Shown piece after piece: positions 35,665-46,666 of a stretch of DNA of 64,000 nucleotides; position 1 is the first letter of the stretch, and every line of letters starts with the position of its first letter. The stretch is from Chamaecyparis obtusa. Its lineage: Eukaryota; Streptophyta; Pinopsida; Cupressales; Cupressaceae. The notes beneath the pieces were generated by a model. It made no database searches and was not told where the DNA came from. It saw only the letters and a list, made by a program, of their open reading frames with translations. The translations under genes and the position numbers were made by a program. The stretch is taken from contig BSBK01000964.1 of the NCBI GenBank assembly GCA_027943335.1, positions 188,501 through 252,500 of the forward strand, given 5' to 3'.

Positions 35665-35905
35665 AGAAGGAATAGGCTTGTTACACCTGCAGAGTACATT
35701 TCGCCATGTTTTAGAAATGTAATTCAGATGAGAGTCATGTACAGATATATGTTGCTGCATTTGCAATGGGTCTTTTAGATCTGGAAGGACATTTAACTCC
35801 ATTCTAGTTCCGCTTGTGAGTAAAGATTCACTTATGTTGGATGGCCTTGACAATGCTAGTTTTGAAACGGATGGAGCCAAGGTAGGATTATATGAATTAG
35901 TAATT
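35665..35905 (+). pseudogene. Captured fragment of VIP/PPIP5K, upstream block
   Basis: The reading, with two frame changes, is REGIGLLHLQSTFRHVLEM, then [46 protein letters not shown] and [14 protein letters not shown]. It corresponds to the plant VIP segment [20 protein letters not shown]... AAAFAKGLLDLEG ... [10 protein letters not shown], part of the phosphatase-like domain. It begins within a base or two of the end of the downstream block (YDSCK). No intron interrupts it, suggesting capture from spliced RNA. The real enzyme makes inositol pyrophosphates; this copy has no function. Confidence 0.88.
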
Positions 35906-35909
35906 GCTC

Positions 35910-36017
35910 GAAGGCCTGCTTCAATTAATGAAGAAATTCCAAAGGAGTGTGCTAGTGCATGAGCTTGATGGGCTACGTATTCACTTACTACCGAATGGGA
36001 AATGTGTTGTGCGGACA
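35910..36017 (+). other. Short unassigned open stretch, possible third captured fragment
   Basis: A 36-codon stretch directly after the VIP block reads coding-like ([20 protein letters not shown]). I do not recognise it. It could be another captured exon or chance. Confidence 0.25.
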
Positions 36018-36239
36018 TGATTATAGGTTGTTTTCTCGATGGTGGACCCACAGACCAATGGTTGGAGGTGTGAATGATAATTGGAGGCATGGTTTTTGCA
36101 TTAAAAAGATGCCAGTCTATATTATTTGATGCCTCACGCAAGTGTGTGCCAAGGCGTTGCCTATGCATTTGCAGTGTAGAGATATGTGTGCCAGGTGAAC
36201 ATTGATTGTGGTGCTTGGAATTTAGAATGTCCCTGTGCA

Positions 36240-37620
36240 AATATTATGGGCATTGCAACATGGTAGGCTGCTAGTTTGAAGTGGAATACCAGCGTAAGTT
36301 AGCAGAGACTTATGCTATTTCAATGAGACTCCACGCGGTGAAGAGGGAGCTGCTTACACATATAAAAATGGAACCTATGTAAGGACAAGCATGCGTGATT
36401 TGTGAAAATGTTTGATGGGCCTTACACAACAAAGGGGAGGTATGTGGCCCTTGCTACATACTCATCCAAACGCATGGAAAGTACCACATAGGCAAGACCA
36501 TGTGCACGTTTCCAATAGGGAAGATTCGCGCTTAATAAAGTGGGCATGAGTTTTCAAAGGGGCCAGCATAAAATAACAAGGGACTACCATTTTGATTGAT
36601 GGCTTACCACTATGTAAGCACCATGTGAATTCAAGAGGGACTCACACATTGCCTTGTGAGTGGCATGATTGTGGGAACCAATAGGAGACTGCTACACGAG
36701 ACTAGCGGGTATGAGATGCACAAATTAAAGAAGAAACTCATAGGAGCTTCCAGGAAAAGAGGTAAGACTAGGGCTCACGCATGATATAGTGTGGCCATCA
36801 CAATGGAGCCAGTGCATGAGTTGCATAGATGCACTCAATTCACCTTCTATGTAGAGTGCGTGATACACATAATAAAGGCATAGGCAATGCATGAAGCCTG
36901 TTAGACCATCCAATGCGAAGAGTCTGAAGGGTGTATGCTGACAGTTAATAGATGGATCCCATGTGAGTATCAAGGGGGAGGGACTATTTGTTTAATATGA
37001 AATGAGACTGCTTGCCAGCGTATAAGAGTGGAAGCTCACACATTGAGCAGGAACTAGCATACAAAGAGGGCCTATGCACTATGATGGAAAATGCATGTGC
37101 AAGTATGAGAAAGGATAGCTTGCACAGGAGGCAAAGGGACTTGCGCATATATATGCCAATGGATGAATGCCAATATATAGAGAGGATAGCCTATGTAGGA
37201 AACAAAGAAGAAAGTCACGCACTTATTGTGCCTCAAGCGAACAATGGTGTGGACTTGCACAAGAAGGAGGAGCTTAGGCATTTGGAGTGTGTAAACTTCC
37301 TTTATCCCACATGCAGCAGAAACCGGTTCTACCAAATATTTAAATACCCTAGCACTTTCATTGTATGGTAAGTAAAGAGCCAAGAGGCTATTGGCGGACC
37401 CTCTTGGCTAGTGGTCTCTGTGCATGGTGGGACCCCCTAATTTTGGTGCAATAAATGAAGGAGGTTTTAAAACTAACAAAAGCATTATCCCACATGCATG
37501 CCAAAATGGGTCTTTCAGGTAAATAAATACAACTCCACACACAAGATAAAATAGATGAAGATCTGGAGGCTATGCCCATGTGACCACTCGGTGTGCCTCA
37601 ATTTCTGTGTCAACGGGCCC
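36240..37620. repeat. Degenerate repetitive tract in D
   Basis: Phrases such as GGGACTxxxxCACAT, CTATGTAAGCAC and GCTTGCCAGCGTATAAG recur with variation. The tract is less AT-rich than its surroundings. A 119-codon frame at 37,012-37,371 matches nothing I recognise. I cannot define a unit length with confidence. Confidence 0.3.
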
Positions 37621-37734
37621 AAGGAAAAGAAATTTTGTAGAGCATTGATGATGATCTAGGTGGACATGTGTCATGAGGTTGCATGGTCACGTGAGAAAGC
37701 TGACAGTTAGAGGAAGATTGGGCGACTTGGAGAA

Positions 37735-38100
37735 CACCGCCAGTCACCAATTTGCTAAATGCTAGCGATTAAGCCCTAACCATTCAGAGATTCAGAGATA
37801 AGCTAGTCACGAGGTCGCTCAATCCTGACAGTTAGTGAGGTAGCATTCTAAGATCATGAGATTACCTTGTTCACCAGTTCTCCAAGTCTTGGCAATTAAG
37901 GCAAATGCATTTGTAGAATTGGAGAATGGGCTCAGTTGCCCATTCTCCAAATGTTAACCATGGTCAAGGCAGGATCCAAAGAATTGGAGAAAGACTATTT
38001 CGTGTGATCGTCGAGTTTAACCATAGTTATTGAGTTGATTCAGAGACCTGGAGAATACATGCATTCACCCAATCTCCCAATCAAGGGGTTAACCTTGAGT
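37735..38100. repeat. Degenerate repeat with TTCTCCAA / TTGGAGAA units
   Basis: Variants of CACCxxTTCTCCAAxTxTTxxCxATTAA appear near 37,746, 37,872, 37,938 and 38,070, each preceded by the complementary GGAGAA 30-80 bases upstream. At 37,919-37,947 the arms can fold (TTGGAGAATGGGC...GCCCATTCTCCAA). Confidence 0.4.
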
Positions 38101-38129
38101 TTGTTCGTGCACCCAATTGGATGATGACA

Positions 38130-39464
38130 CTTGGCGCTTCTTGGTGGCTTCTGTGGCTAAAAGTGTAGAAATTATTAAAAATTGCAGGCTTTAAAAGATT
38201 TAAATTATAATATAGTTCAAACTATAGGCAATATTTCAAAAATTTAAATGGCCAAGCCTGTTCACAGATTAATTACCTGGAAATTCAATTTTTACTAGAA
38301 TATACAAGTGTTATATGTTTTTGGAAACAGAAAGGAACAAGGAATCCAATAGAAATGATTATTTTCAGTTTCAGTGAGGTGGATGAGAGTAGTTTGGGTT
38401 CAAATTCCAAGGATAAGAATTAGAATCATATCAGTTTGGAGACTCAGTTGTAGGTCATGGTGGAGAGGAATGGTGGAGATATTTTGTGCTAAATGGACAG
38501 CTGTCAGTGGGTTTTTCAACTGACTCAATTCTGCTATATCTCATTTTTTCTCTCATTTTGGGGATGATGTTGAAAATTTATGTTGCTAGGATAGCTTCAG
38601 GCTTCTGAGTCTTGTATTTTTGTTCATGGTCTTGCAATGTACGGTGAGAACAATGGAATCCCTGTTTAGTTCTTTGTTTTATGTCTTTATATGCATTGTT
38701 TAAATTCTTGTATATTGACTTGTAAGGCATGTTAATATACTAGTTATAAGGTATCTGTGGGTTTGAATTTGAGTTTCTTTCAAGGAGAGAGTAAGTCTTG
38801 ATTTCAAATTCTGAGAATTCTAGGTCTCCATATGAATTTGATGTCTAGGTATTGAAATGAGAGGAATGGTTTGCAAGGCATTCCATTTGGGTTCTTGAGT
38901 TGGAGTTAGGGTTTTCTGGGATTGTATATTTGTTTGACTCTATTGCCCAATAGATAAGGCATTGGTCTTGGCTTGAATAGCAGTTTTGTTCATCAAGCAT
39001 TAATTGAAATCATTTTACTTTCCTATTGTTATGAACATTCATGTCTGATTGTATTCAAGAAGTACAATTCATTTGCCGATTCCTTGAAGAGTGAATCACT
39101 AGGTTGCCCCTCCTTAAAAGGGAAGAAGGATGAAGATCCTTGTCTCCCTGGTTCTTTCTATTCTTGCAATCATGGTTTATCTAGTTAAACTCTATTTACA
39201 GTTGATTTTGGTCATCTGCAGAGTGTTAAATAAGTTGGTTAAATAAAAGGTGAATAGAAGGGCAATGTCCACTTTTATGTATACTTTGTAATCAGTCATT
39301 TATTTTAGGTACACCCACCTGGGTCTGTGGAGCTCGAAGTGTAGAAGGAGTTTCTCCTTGTTAATTAGTCTTTTCTTGCTTGGAATTAGGAGTTTGGGAA
39401 TCAAAGAATTCTATCTAAGCATTCAAGGCTATGTCTTAGGATTCAACAAGAAAAATAGCTAACA
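38130..39464. other. Right part of D, no gene seen
   Basis: About 1.3 kb with short frames only. The end (39,300-39,464) has the look of an LTR 3' end and terminates CTAACA before the CATCC duplication. Confidence 0.45.
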
Positions 39465-39469
39465 CATCC

Positions 39470-40506
39470 CATTAGAATGCAACCTTGTTCAAAGGATTTA
39501 TACAAATTACTGTTAGGTCAACCTCTGTTAAAAGGATTTTGACTGATACAATGGTTAGAAAGTAACAATAGTATTGATCTGAGAAACATACAACTCACTT
39601 TGCAAATATTAGATCCAATTCTGTACACATATGCTGGCTTACTGACTATGAACCTTTTCCATCTCCATCACTGATCTACTTAGAAATATCTTCAAGCAAT
39701 CACACCACTTCTCCTTCAACGTTTTCTTCTTAGATAATCAATAACATCAACAATACTTCTAGTATCCACTCTTATTTAATCTCGTGCTTAGTTTTCTTTA
39801 ATACTTCCTCAATTAGGTCAATACATCTTTTTCCGCTTAATCTCCTTTGTAGATCTTAGGGTTAGGTCAGATTCATCAAATCCTTCCAACTTTATGTTCT
39901 TCGTCTATCTTTCTAGAAATATCTCAAATCTCTTAATAGATTTACAATAAAATGTTTAACAGTGCAATAAATGCCTCCATACAATCAATAAACAAAGTAA
40001 ACACATTTTACATAATCCAATAATTCAACTATGTCGGCTGGAAATCTGAATTCTTCCTCAAATGCAAAATAATAATGCTCGGTCAATATAGTGTTCAAGT
40101 CCTTGGTCTTCATTAGAAAGCTCGGTCACCACAAAAACTATTTCCTCAGCAATTAACTGATGTTCGGTCAACACTGATTTTACTCGGTATATACTAGCTT
40201 GGCCGACACTAACATCACTCGACTTAAACTAGATTTATTCACTTTTTCTCAATTAAGCCTACCATTTTAGTCTTCATTCTTACTCAGATAAACAATACAT
40301 TGTCTTATCATTGTGCCACATAATCAAGTACTCATTGAAGTATCAAGATAACTCAACCTTTCCTTAGGTGCTATTGTTACCAACCTTGCCTATCCCCTTC
40401 TCAACAATCAAATAGATATAGTAATTTCTTAGATAGCAATAGTCTTACCAGTTAATGTTTGACATCAATGACAATACAACAATTGCTTCAATTTTAGTTT
40501 CCAACA
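39470..40506 (-). repeat. 3' LTR of C, second fragment
   Basis: Continues the LTR after D (CATTAGAATGCAACC, matching 45,668 onward) to TTTCCAACA. Together with 33,481-33,908 it gives 1,465 bp against 1,434 bp for the 5' LTR. Confidence 0.9.
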
Positions 40507-40520
40507 ATCTCCCTCTTTGG
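40507..40520 (-). other. Polypurine tract of C
   Basis: The minus strand reads CCAAAGAGGGAGAT directly before the 3' LTR start TGTTGG. Confidence 0.85.
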
Positions 40521-40924
40521 CATTGATGGAAACACCATATGAATAACACATGAATTACCAACCAATCCAAAACTTATTTGTCCATCAAAATTATTTATAA
40601 TATCCTTAGCTTCATTCTGATACAAAGTCAATTAGCCATGCTTGTTTGACCATCCATTGAAATCTCACCATGTGTATTCATCTGTGATCATCTCCCTTTT
40701 TGACAAAAATTCCAAAGAAGTAATTAAAACATACATCCTGCTGATGTAGATATCATTTTTTAGTTCAGTAACAATATCTATCCCTCTGTCATCTTTTCTT
40801 ATGACTTATTCTTGGCTTTGCTATACTTTTCACAACTCTAGGATGCTCCTAAAGTGTGACCTGTCTCTGCATCAATTTGTCAGATACTCTTTGCAGCACA
40901 TTTAATGCAGTGCTCCTAGCTTGA

Positions 40925-42509
40925 CTAGGCAGCCTGAGTTAGGGGAAGAACCCCTAATTGACTTCTCAGATATTCATGAGCTTCTTTAGGTAAATCCTTA
41001 GTGAATATGTCTGATAGTTGTTCTTTTGTATTCACATATTCCATTCGGACCTCTTTATCTTGTACTAGTTCCCTCAAGTAATGATACTTGATTGTGATGT
41101 GTTTGGTCTTTGTGTGCATCATTGGATTCATAGAGATGTTGATAGCACTTGTGTTGTCCTAGAATATGACAACTGGTTCAGTGGTTTCTTCTTTCATGCC
41201 TACCAACAATTGCTTTATCCATACCAAGTTTGAACAGTTCAGTGCTGCAGCCACATACTTGACTTCGGCAATAGATTGGGAAATGCAATTTTGTTTCTTT
41301 CTTATCCAGGAAACTAATCTCTGTCCAAGAAATAAAGCTCCACCACTAGTACTCTTTCTTTCATCCACATTTCTTGCCCAATTAGCATCAGTATATACTC
41401 TCAGTTCAAACTTTTCATGCTTCTTGTAGTACAATCCATAGTTAGCAGTCCCTTTCAAATATCTCATTATTCTTTTGACAACCATCATGTGAGTTTCCTT
41501 AGGATTGGTAGAGAATCTTGCCACAATCCCAATAGCTAAAGCAATATCTGGTCTGCTATGTACAACATATTGCATCTTTCCAATCATGGATCTATACAAA
41601 GTCTGGTTTACTTCTGCAGCATCATTTTTAGATAAATTTTGTCCAGTAGCCATGGGAGTACTTACTGGCCTTGAATCTTCCATACCAAAGGTTTTCAGTA
41701 TCTCATGAACATATTTAGACTAGGTGATGAAAATTCCTTTCTCCATCTGATATACTTGTAAACCAACAAAAAAATTTGATCTCCCCAAACATACTCATTT
41801 CAAATTTAGTTTGCATTTTATTTGAAAATTTCTTACACAAGGCATCATGTCCACCAAATATAATATCATCTACAAAAATCTTAGCCAACAAGATTCATTT
41901 ACCTTCTTCATCTTTCATGTATAGATTGCTTGTGTCACTTGTCCTTGAGAATTCGATCTATATCAGGTAGTTGTGTAGTCTCTCATACCATGCTCTGTGA
42001 GCTTGCTTTAGCCCATACAATGCTTTATTCAATTTGCAAACCATGTGTCTATTGTTTGAATCAACAAATCCTTCTGGTTGTTCAATGTACACTTCTTCTT
42101 CTAATATACCATTTAAAAATGTAGACTTAACATCCATTTGGTATACCTTGACATCTTTGTAGGCAGCATATGCAAGTAAGGTTCTTACCCCTTCCAATCT
42201 AGCTATACGAGAAAATGTCTCCCCATAATCTATTCCTTCTTCTTGTGCATAGCCTTTGCATACCAACCTAGCCTTGTTTCTTGTGATTTGACCATGCTCA
42301 TTCATCTTATTCTATAACACCCACTTTGTTCCAATGACATTTTTATTTTCTGGTCTCGGCACCAGAGTCCAAGTATCATTCTTCTCTATCTGGTCTATGT
42401 ACTCATTCATTGCTTGTATCCAGTCTTCATTTTTTAATGCCTCCCTTGTTGTCTTAGGCTCAAATTCACATAGTAAACATGTTGGATCTCTTATCTTGCT
42501 TCTGGTCAA
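40925..42509 (-). pseudogene. RT and RNase H of copia element C
   Basis: Minus strand, 42,509 to 40,925. The RVT_2 region starts at WIQAMNEYIDQIEKNDTWTL and continues [20 protein letters not shown] and [13 protein letters not shown] (first catalytic Asp). It then reaches the active site KIFVDDIIFGGHDA (about 41,880). RNase H follows (VYTDANWARNVDERKSTSGG; ISQSIAEVKYVAAA; TKTKHITIKYHYLRE) and ends with IFTKDLPKEAH. TAG codons interrupt at about 42,309, 41,955 and 41,145, and shifts lie near 41,770. The enzyme would copy element RNA to DNA; this copy cannot be made intact. Confidence 0.88.
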
Positions 42510-42536
42510 AACTCCAGTATCTTTGTCTCCAATTAT

Positions 42537-44432
42537 CTATTCAGGCTTGTGATGTCTCCTTACATATTGTGCCAAAATAGGTTCTTCTCTCCTTTCATCT
42601 TGCTCTTCAGGTTCACCAAAAAGATTGTTAGATTCAGCTTTTGAATGCTCGGCAACCTCTTCCTCATACTCAACAGCTTCCTCCTGTCGCTCGACATGTT
42701 CTTCTTCTCTCTCGACATTATTTTCCTGATGCTTGGCATTGCTTACCTGAGACTCGGCATCATGTGCAAGTTTGTCACTTGCCTCTCCTTCCTCTATATA
42801 AATGAAAGATCTATAATCTTTTGGTTCTCTTTTGTTGTTAGCTTCATTTTTCTCTACATACTCATCAACTTTGACATTCACACTTTCCACAATTTTGTTA
42901 GTGTTAGAGTTCAAACACTTATAAGCTTTACTTTTTATGGAATAGCCTAGGAATATGCCCTCATCACTTTTAGCATCAAATTTCCCATTTCTATTGTCCT
43001 TTAGTATGTAGCATTTTCTTCCAAATATTTTAAAATACTTTACATTAGGTGCATACCCATGCCATAACTCATAAGGTGTTAGATTTGTACCTTTTTTGAT
43101 ATGTACTCGGTTAAGAGAATAAACAGTTGTACTTAAAACTTCTCTCCAGTACTTTTGTGCAACATTCTTTTCAATCATTAATGTCCTTGCACAATCCATG
43201 ATAGATATATTCCTTCTCTCTACTATATTGTTCTATGGAGGAGTTCTTGGTGTAGACATCTATCTTTTGATCCCTCTATCATTGCAAAATAGATTAAATT
43301 CATTGGATATAAATTCTCCACCTCGGTCAGATCTCAGACACTTCAGGTTCCTACCTATCTCTTTTTCAACCTTAGCCAAGTACCACTTAAAAAATTTAAA
43401 AGCATCATATTTTTCTTTTAAGAACATTACAGTCATCATTCTGGTATAATCATCAAAAAATAGGATAAAATATCTAGCTCCACAATAGCTTTGTATACCC
43501 ATAGGTCCACAAAGGTCAGTATGAACCAAATCTAAAGCATTCTCAGAAGTAAAAGTCTTGCTCTTAAAACTAGACTTTGTCATCTTACCCAACTGACATT
43601 CTTTGCACATTACATTCTCAGGTTTCTTCAATCTAGGTAGACCTCTCACTTTCTTCTTCTTACTAATTTCTACCAGATTATCAAAATTAACATAACATAT
43701 CCACTTATGCCATAACCAAATATCATCAAGTTGTGCAATCATACATGTTTCTTCAGATAGGTCTAGATAGAACAAATTACCTCTTGTTTGTTCTCCACTT
43801 CCAATCAGTTCACCAGTGGCATTAAATATTTTTGCCTTCCTGTGATGAAATTCCACTTGATATCCAGTGCTATTAAGTCGTGCAACACTCAACAGATTAT
43901 AGTTAAGACCCTCAACCAAATAAGCCTTCTCACAAGTGATCTTATCAGTCAGCTTAATCAATCCTTTACCTCTAACAAGACATGGTGAATCATTATCAAA
44001 TTTCACATTTCTAACTTTATAATGATCTAAGGTATCAAACTTACTCTTGTCACTAGTCATGTGATGTGAACAACCATTGTCAATAATCCATTTATCATTT
44101 TTGTTCAAGTAAGATATCAATGCATTTTTATCATCCTCATCAAACTCATCTTTCATTGCAACATAGACAACTTCAATTTCAAAATCATCACTATCAGTGT
44201 CAGTCTCTTCTTCGGCAATGTAGCAGGATTTCTTACCTTTTCCTTTGTAGTCCTTGTACCTTTGGTAACCTCTATCTTCTCTTTTGTCTTTATGATTGTT
44301 GTCTCTTTCTTCATCCTTATCATCCCTATCAGGACATCTAGCAGCTATATGACTAACTTTATTACATGAAAAACATATAATAGGAAGTTTACCTTTGTAC
44401 TTTCCTTTTCCCCTTTTCAGTCTTCTAGCCAT
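42537..44432 (-). pseudogene. Zinc knuckle, protease and integrase of copia element C
   Basis: Minus strand. Near 44,370 the zinc knuckle CFSCNKVSHIAARC (CX2CX4HX4C) closes gag. The protease site reads WIIDNGCSHHMTSD (the usual DSG appears as DNG). The GAG-pre-integrase block is LWHKWICYVNFDNLVEISKK. The integrase zinc residues are in MCKECQLGK; the core has HTDLCGPM, CLRSDRGGEF and, after two TAG codons near 43,257 and 43,224, the catalytic Glu in NIVERRN. The C-terminal part continues to 42,537 with an acidic Glu-rich hinge before RT. The 390-codon frame 44,432-43,260 is open. Confidence 0.88.
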
Positions 44433-44605
44433 AAGAGCTTCCAGATCCTCAAGTTCTTCATCAGATGTGTCACTTTCACTTTCACTCTCACTGATGCATC
44501 TTTTTTTTCCTTATTTGTCTTACTCAAAACCATTTGTGACTTAAAAGAAGATTCAACATTAGCAACAATGAAGTTATCATAGTTAGAAAGTTCAAAAGCA
44601 GTAAG

Positions 44606-45184
44606 CTAACCAACCAAACTTTCCAAAGTAAGATCATTGTTAGGGTTACACCTAGATTCCTGAATTGCTAAAATTTTGATGGCATAAATAGGACGCAAAG
44701 TTCTCAATACTTTTCCAATTATAGTTTCATCATCAATAGTTCCATTTGTTCCTCTAATAGCATTTACAACTTCTTTTATTCTACCACAATACTGTGCAAT
44801 ATTCTCACCTTCTTGCGTTCTCATTTCATCAAATTTACCTCTTAGGCTCTCAGCTTTTGCTCTAAGTACATTAATGTCACCGCCATAGATGTTTGCAAGA
44901 GTGTCCTACATTTGCTTTGCATTAGTGCAGTCTTTGATGTCTTCAAATTATGGATAACATAGGGGAGATGAAATCTCCAACATTTCTTGGTTGTGCTCTT
45001 GTTTAGCTCTCATTTTCTGGGTAGTCAGAGGTGCAATAGGTGTGACATAGTCTTGCTCAACATAATACTTTGCAAAATCACCAATACCAGCCAGATGTAG
45101 CTTCATCAAAATTTTCCATGCAGGGAAGTTATCCTTATTTAGCTTTGGTACCTCCCTCTTATACATCCTGATCATTTTCTCCAA
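44606..45184 (-). pseudogene. Gag of copia element C
   Basis: The N-terminal part (45,184-44,948) contains VPKLNKDNFPAWKILMKLHL and DFAKYYVEQDYVTPI, typical of copia gag (DUF4219/UBN2 style). The next open block (44,824-44,606) has EGENIAQYCGRIKEVVNAIR. A stop/shift separates them. Confidence 0.75.
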
Positions 45185-45218
45185 GTACCTTTAAACTTGT
45201 TCTTTGTAAGCACCAACA

Positions 45219-45230
45219 ACTCTGATACCA
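45219..45230 (-). other. Primer-binding site of C
   Basis: The plus strand reads ACTCTGATACCA; its reverse complement TGGTATCAGAGT is the initiator-Met primer site, two bases from the 5' LTR. Confidence 0.88.
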
Positions 45231-45232
45231 AT

Positions 45233-46666
45233 TGTTAATATGATTTATAACAACATAGAGGAAGGGGGCGGGGGTGAATCAGCTATTCTCAGGTCCAGAT
45301 GTATAAAAAAAACTTTAAAACTCTTCAACAAATTAGATCCAACAACCAACAGCTACTTGGTCATTACTGATTGCATAACATAAACATATAATAGTGTAGT
45401 CTACTATCCAATAGTATCTAACTTGTAAAACACAGAAATGTTCAAACCAAAACATTCAAACAAGTATTAACACTAGGATTTATAGTGGAAAGCCAATTTG
45501 GGAAAAACCAATTTGTAACATGTTACTATTATTTTCACTCTTCTGAAGTGAGCTCTATGAAAAGCCAACCCTATTAAAGGTTACAAACACACTGTCTGGT
45601 GTGACCTGATTAAAGGATTTCAACCACTCTGTTAAAAGTGCACCTTGTTATAGGACTTACATACATCCCATTAGAATGCAACCTTGTTCAAAGGATTTAT
45701 AAAAATGACTGTTAGGTCAACCTCTATTAAAAGGATTTTGACTGACACAATGGTTAGAAAGTAACAGTAGTATTGATATGAGAAACATACAACTCACTTT
45801 GAAAATATCAGATCCAATTCCATACACATATGCTGGCTTACTGACTATGAACCTTTTCCATCTCCATCACTGATCTGCTAAAAAATCTCTTCAAGCAATC
45901 ATACCACTTCTCCTTCAACCTTTTCTACTTAGACAATTAATAACATCAACAATACTTCCAGCATCCACTCTCATTCAACCTCGTGCTTAGGTTTCCTTAA
46001 TACTTCCTCAATTAGGTCAATACATCTTTTTCCACTTAATCTCCTTCGTATATCATAGGGTTAGGTCAAATTCATCAAATCCTTCCAACTTTATGTTCTT
46101 CATCTATCCTTCTAGAAATATCTCAAATCTGTTAATATATTTACAATAAAACATTTTACAATGCAATAAATGATTCCATACAATCAATAAATAAAGTCAA
46201 CAGATTTTACATAATCCAAGAATTCAACTATGTCGGCTGGAAATTTGAATTCTTTCTCAAATGCAAAATACTGATGCTCGGTCAATCCAGTGTTCAACTC
46301 CTCGATCTTCATTAGAAAGCTCAATCACCACAAAAATTATTTCCTCAGCAATTAACTGATGTTTGGTCAACACTAACATCACTCGGCTTAAACTAGATTT
46401 CTTCACTTTTGCTTGGTTAAGCCTGCCAGTTTAGTCTTCACTCTTAGATAAATGATACATTGTCTTATCATTGTGCCACATAATCAAGTACTCATTGAAG
46501 TATCAGGATAACTCAACCTTTCCTTAGGTGCTATTGTTACCAACCTTGCCTATCCCCTTCTCAACAATCAAATAGATATAGTACTTTCTTAGATAGCAAC
46601 AGTCTTACCATTTAAGGTTTGACATCAATGACAATACAACAATTACTTCAATTGCAATTTCCAATA
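45233..46666 (-). repeat. 5' LTR of C
   Basis: 1,434 bp; plus-strand ends TGTTAATATG and TTTCCAATA (the last CA mutated to TA). It is uninterrupted and serves as the empty-site reference for insertion D. Confidence 0.9.

Larger units (their letters stand above)
33909..39464. mobile_element. 5.56 kb insertion D with LTR-like ends and captured host-gene fragments
   Basis: The perfect 5-bp duplication CATCC (33,904-33,908 and 39,465-39,469) flanks a unit starting TATTGGGACT and ending AATAGCTAACA, i.e. TG(mutated to TA)TTGG...CTAACA, typical LTR termini. The site is intact in the 5' LTR of C (CATCCCATTAG, about 45,665). I found no second copy of the D ends inside it, no primer site and no retroviral protein. 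D could be a very large solo LTR or a non-autonomous unit whose LTRs I could not align by eye. It contains eIF5B and VIP fragments (35,362-35,905), a repetitive tract and a degenerate repeat near 37,735-38,100. Confidence 0.75.
33481..46666 (-). mobile_element. Ty1/copia element C, full-length but decayed
   Basis: The flanking duplication is GTTTC (33,476-33,480) versus GTATC (46,667-46,671), one mismatch; the unoccupied site in B copy 1 is GTATC at 2965-2969. The 5' LTR is on the right (45,233-46,666) and the 3' LTR on the left, split by D. The minus-strand interior encodes gag, protease, integrase, RT and RNase H in that order, which defines the copia superfamily. LTR terminal bases TG/CA have mutated to TA on two ends. 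Stops and frameshifts rule out autonomous activity. Confidence 0.9.

Noticed and set aside
35656..36240. 194-residue minus-strand frame in D
   Set aside because: It is antisense to the VIP fragment, and the sense reading has clear homology, so this is a shadow frame.
37012..37371. 119-residue frame in D as a gene
   Set aside because: No recognisable domain, repetitive surroundings, and a competing frame of similar length on the other strand.
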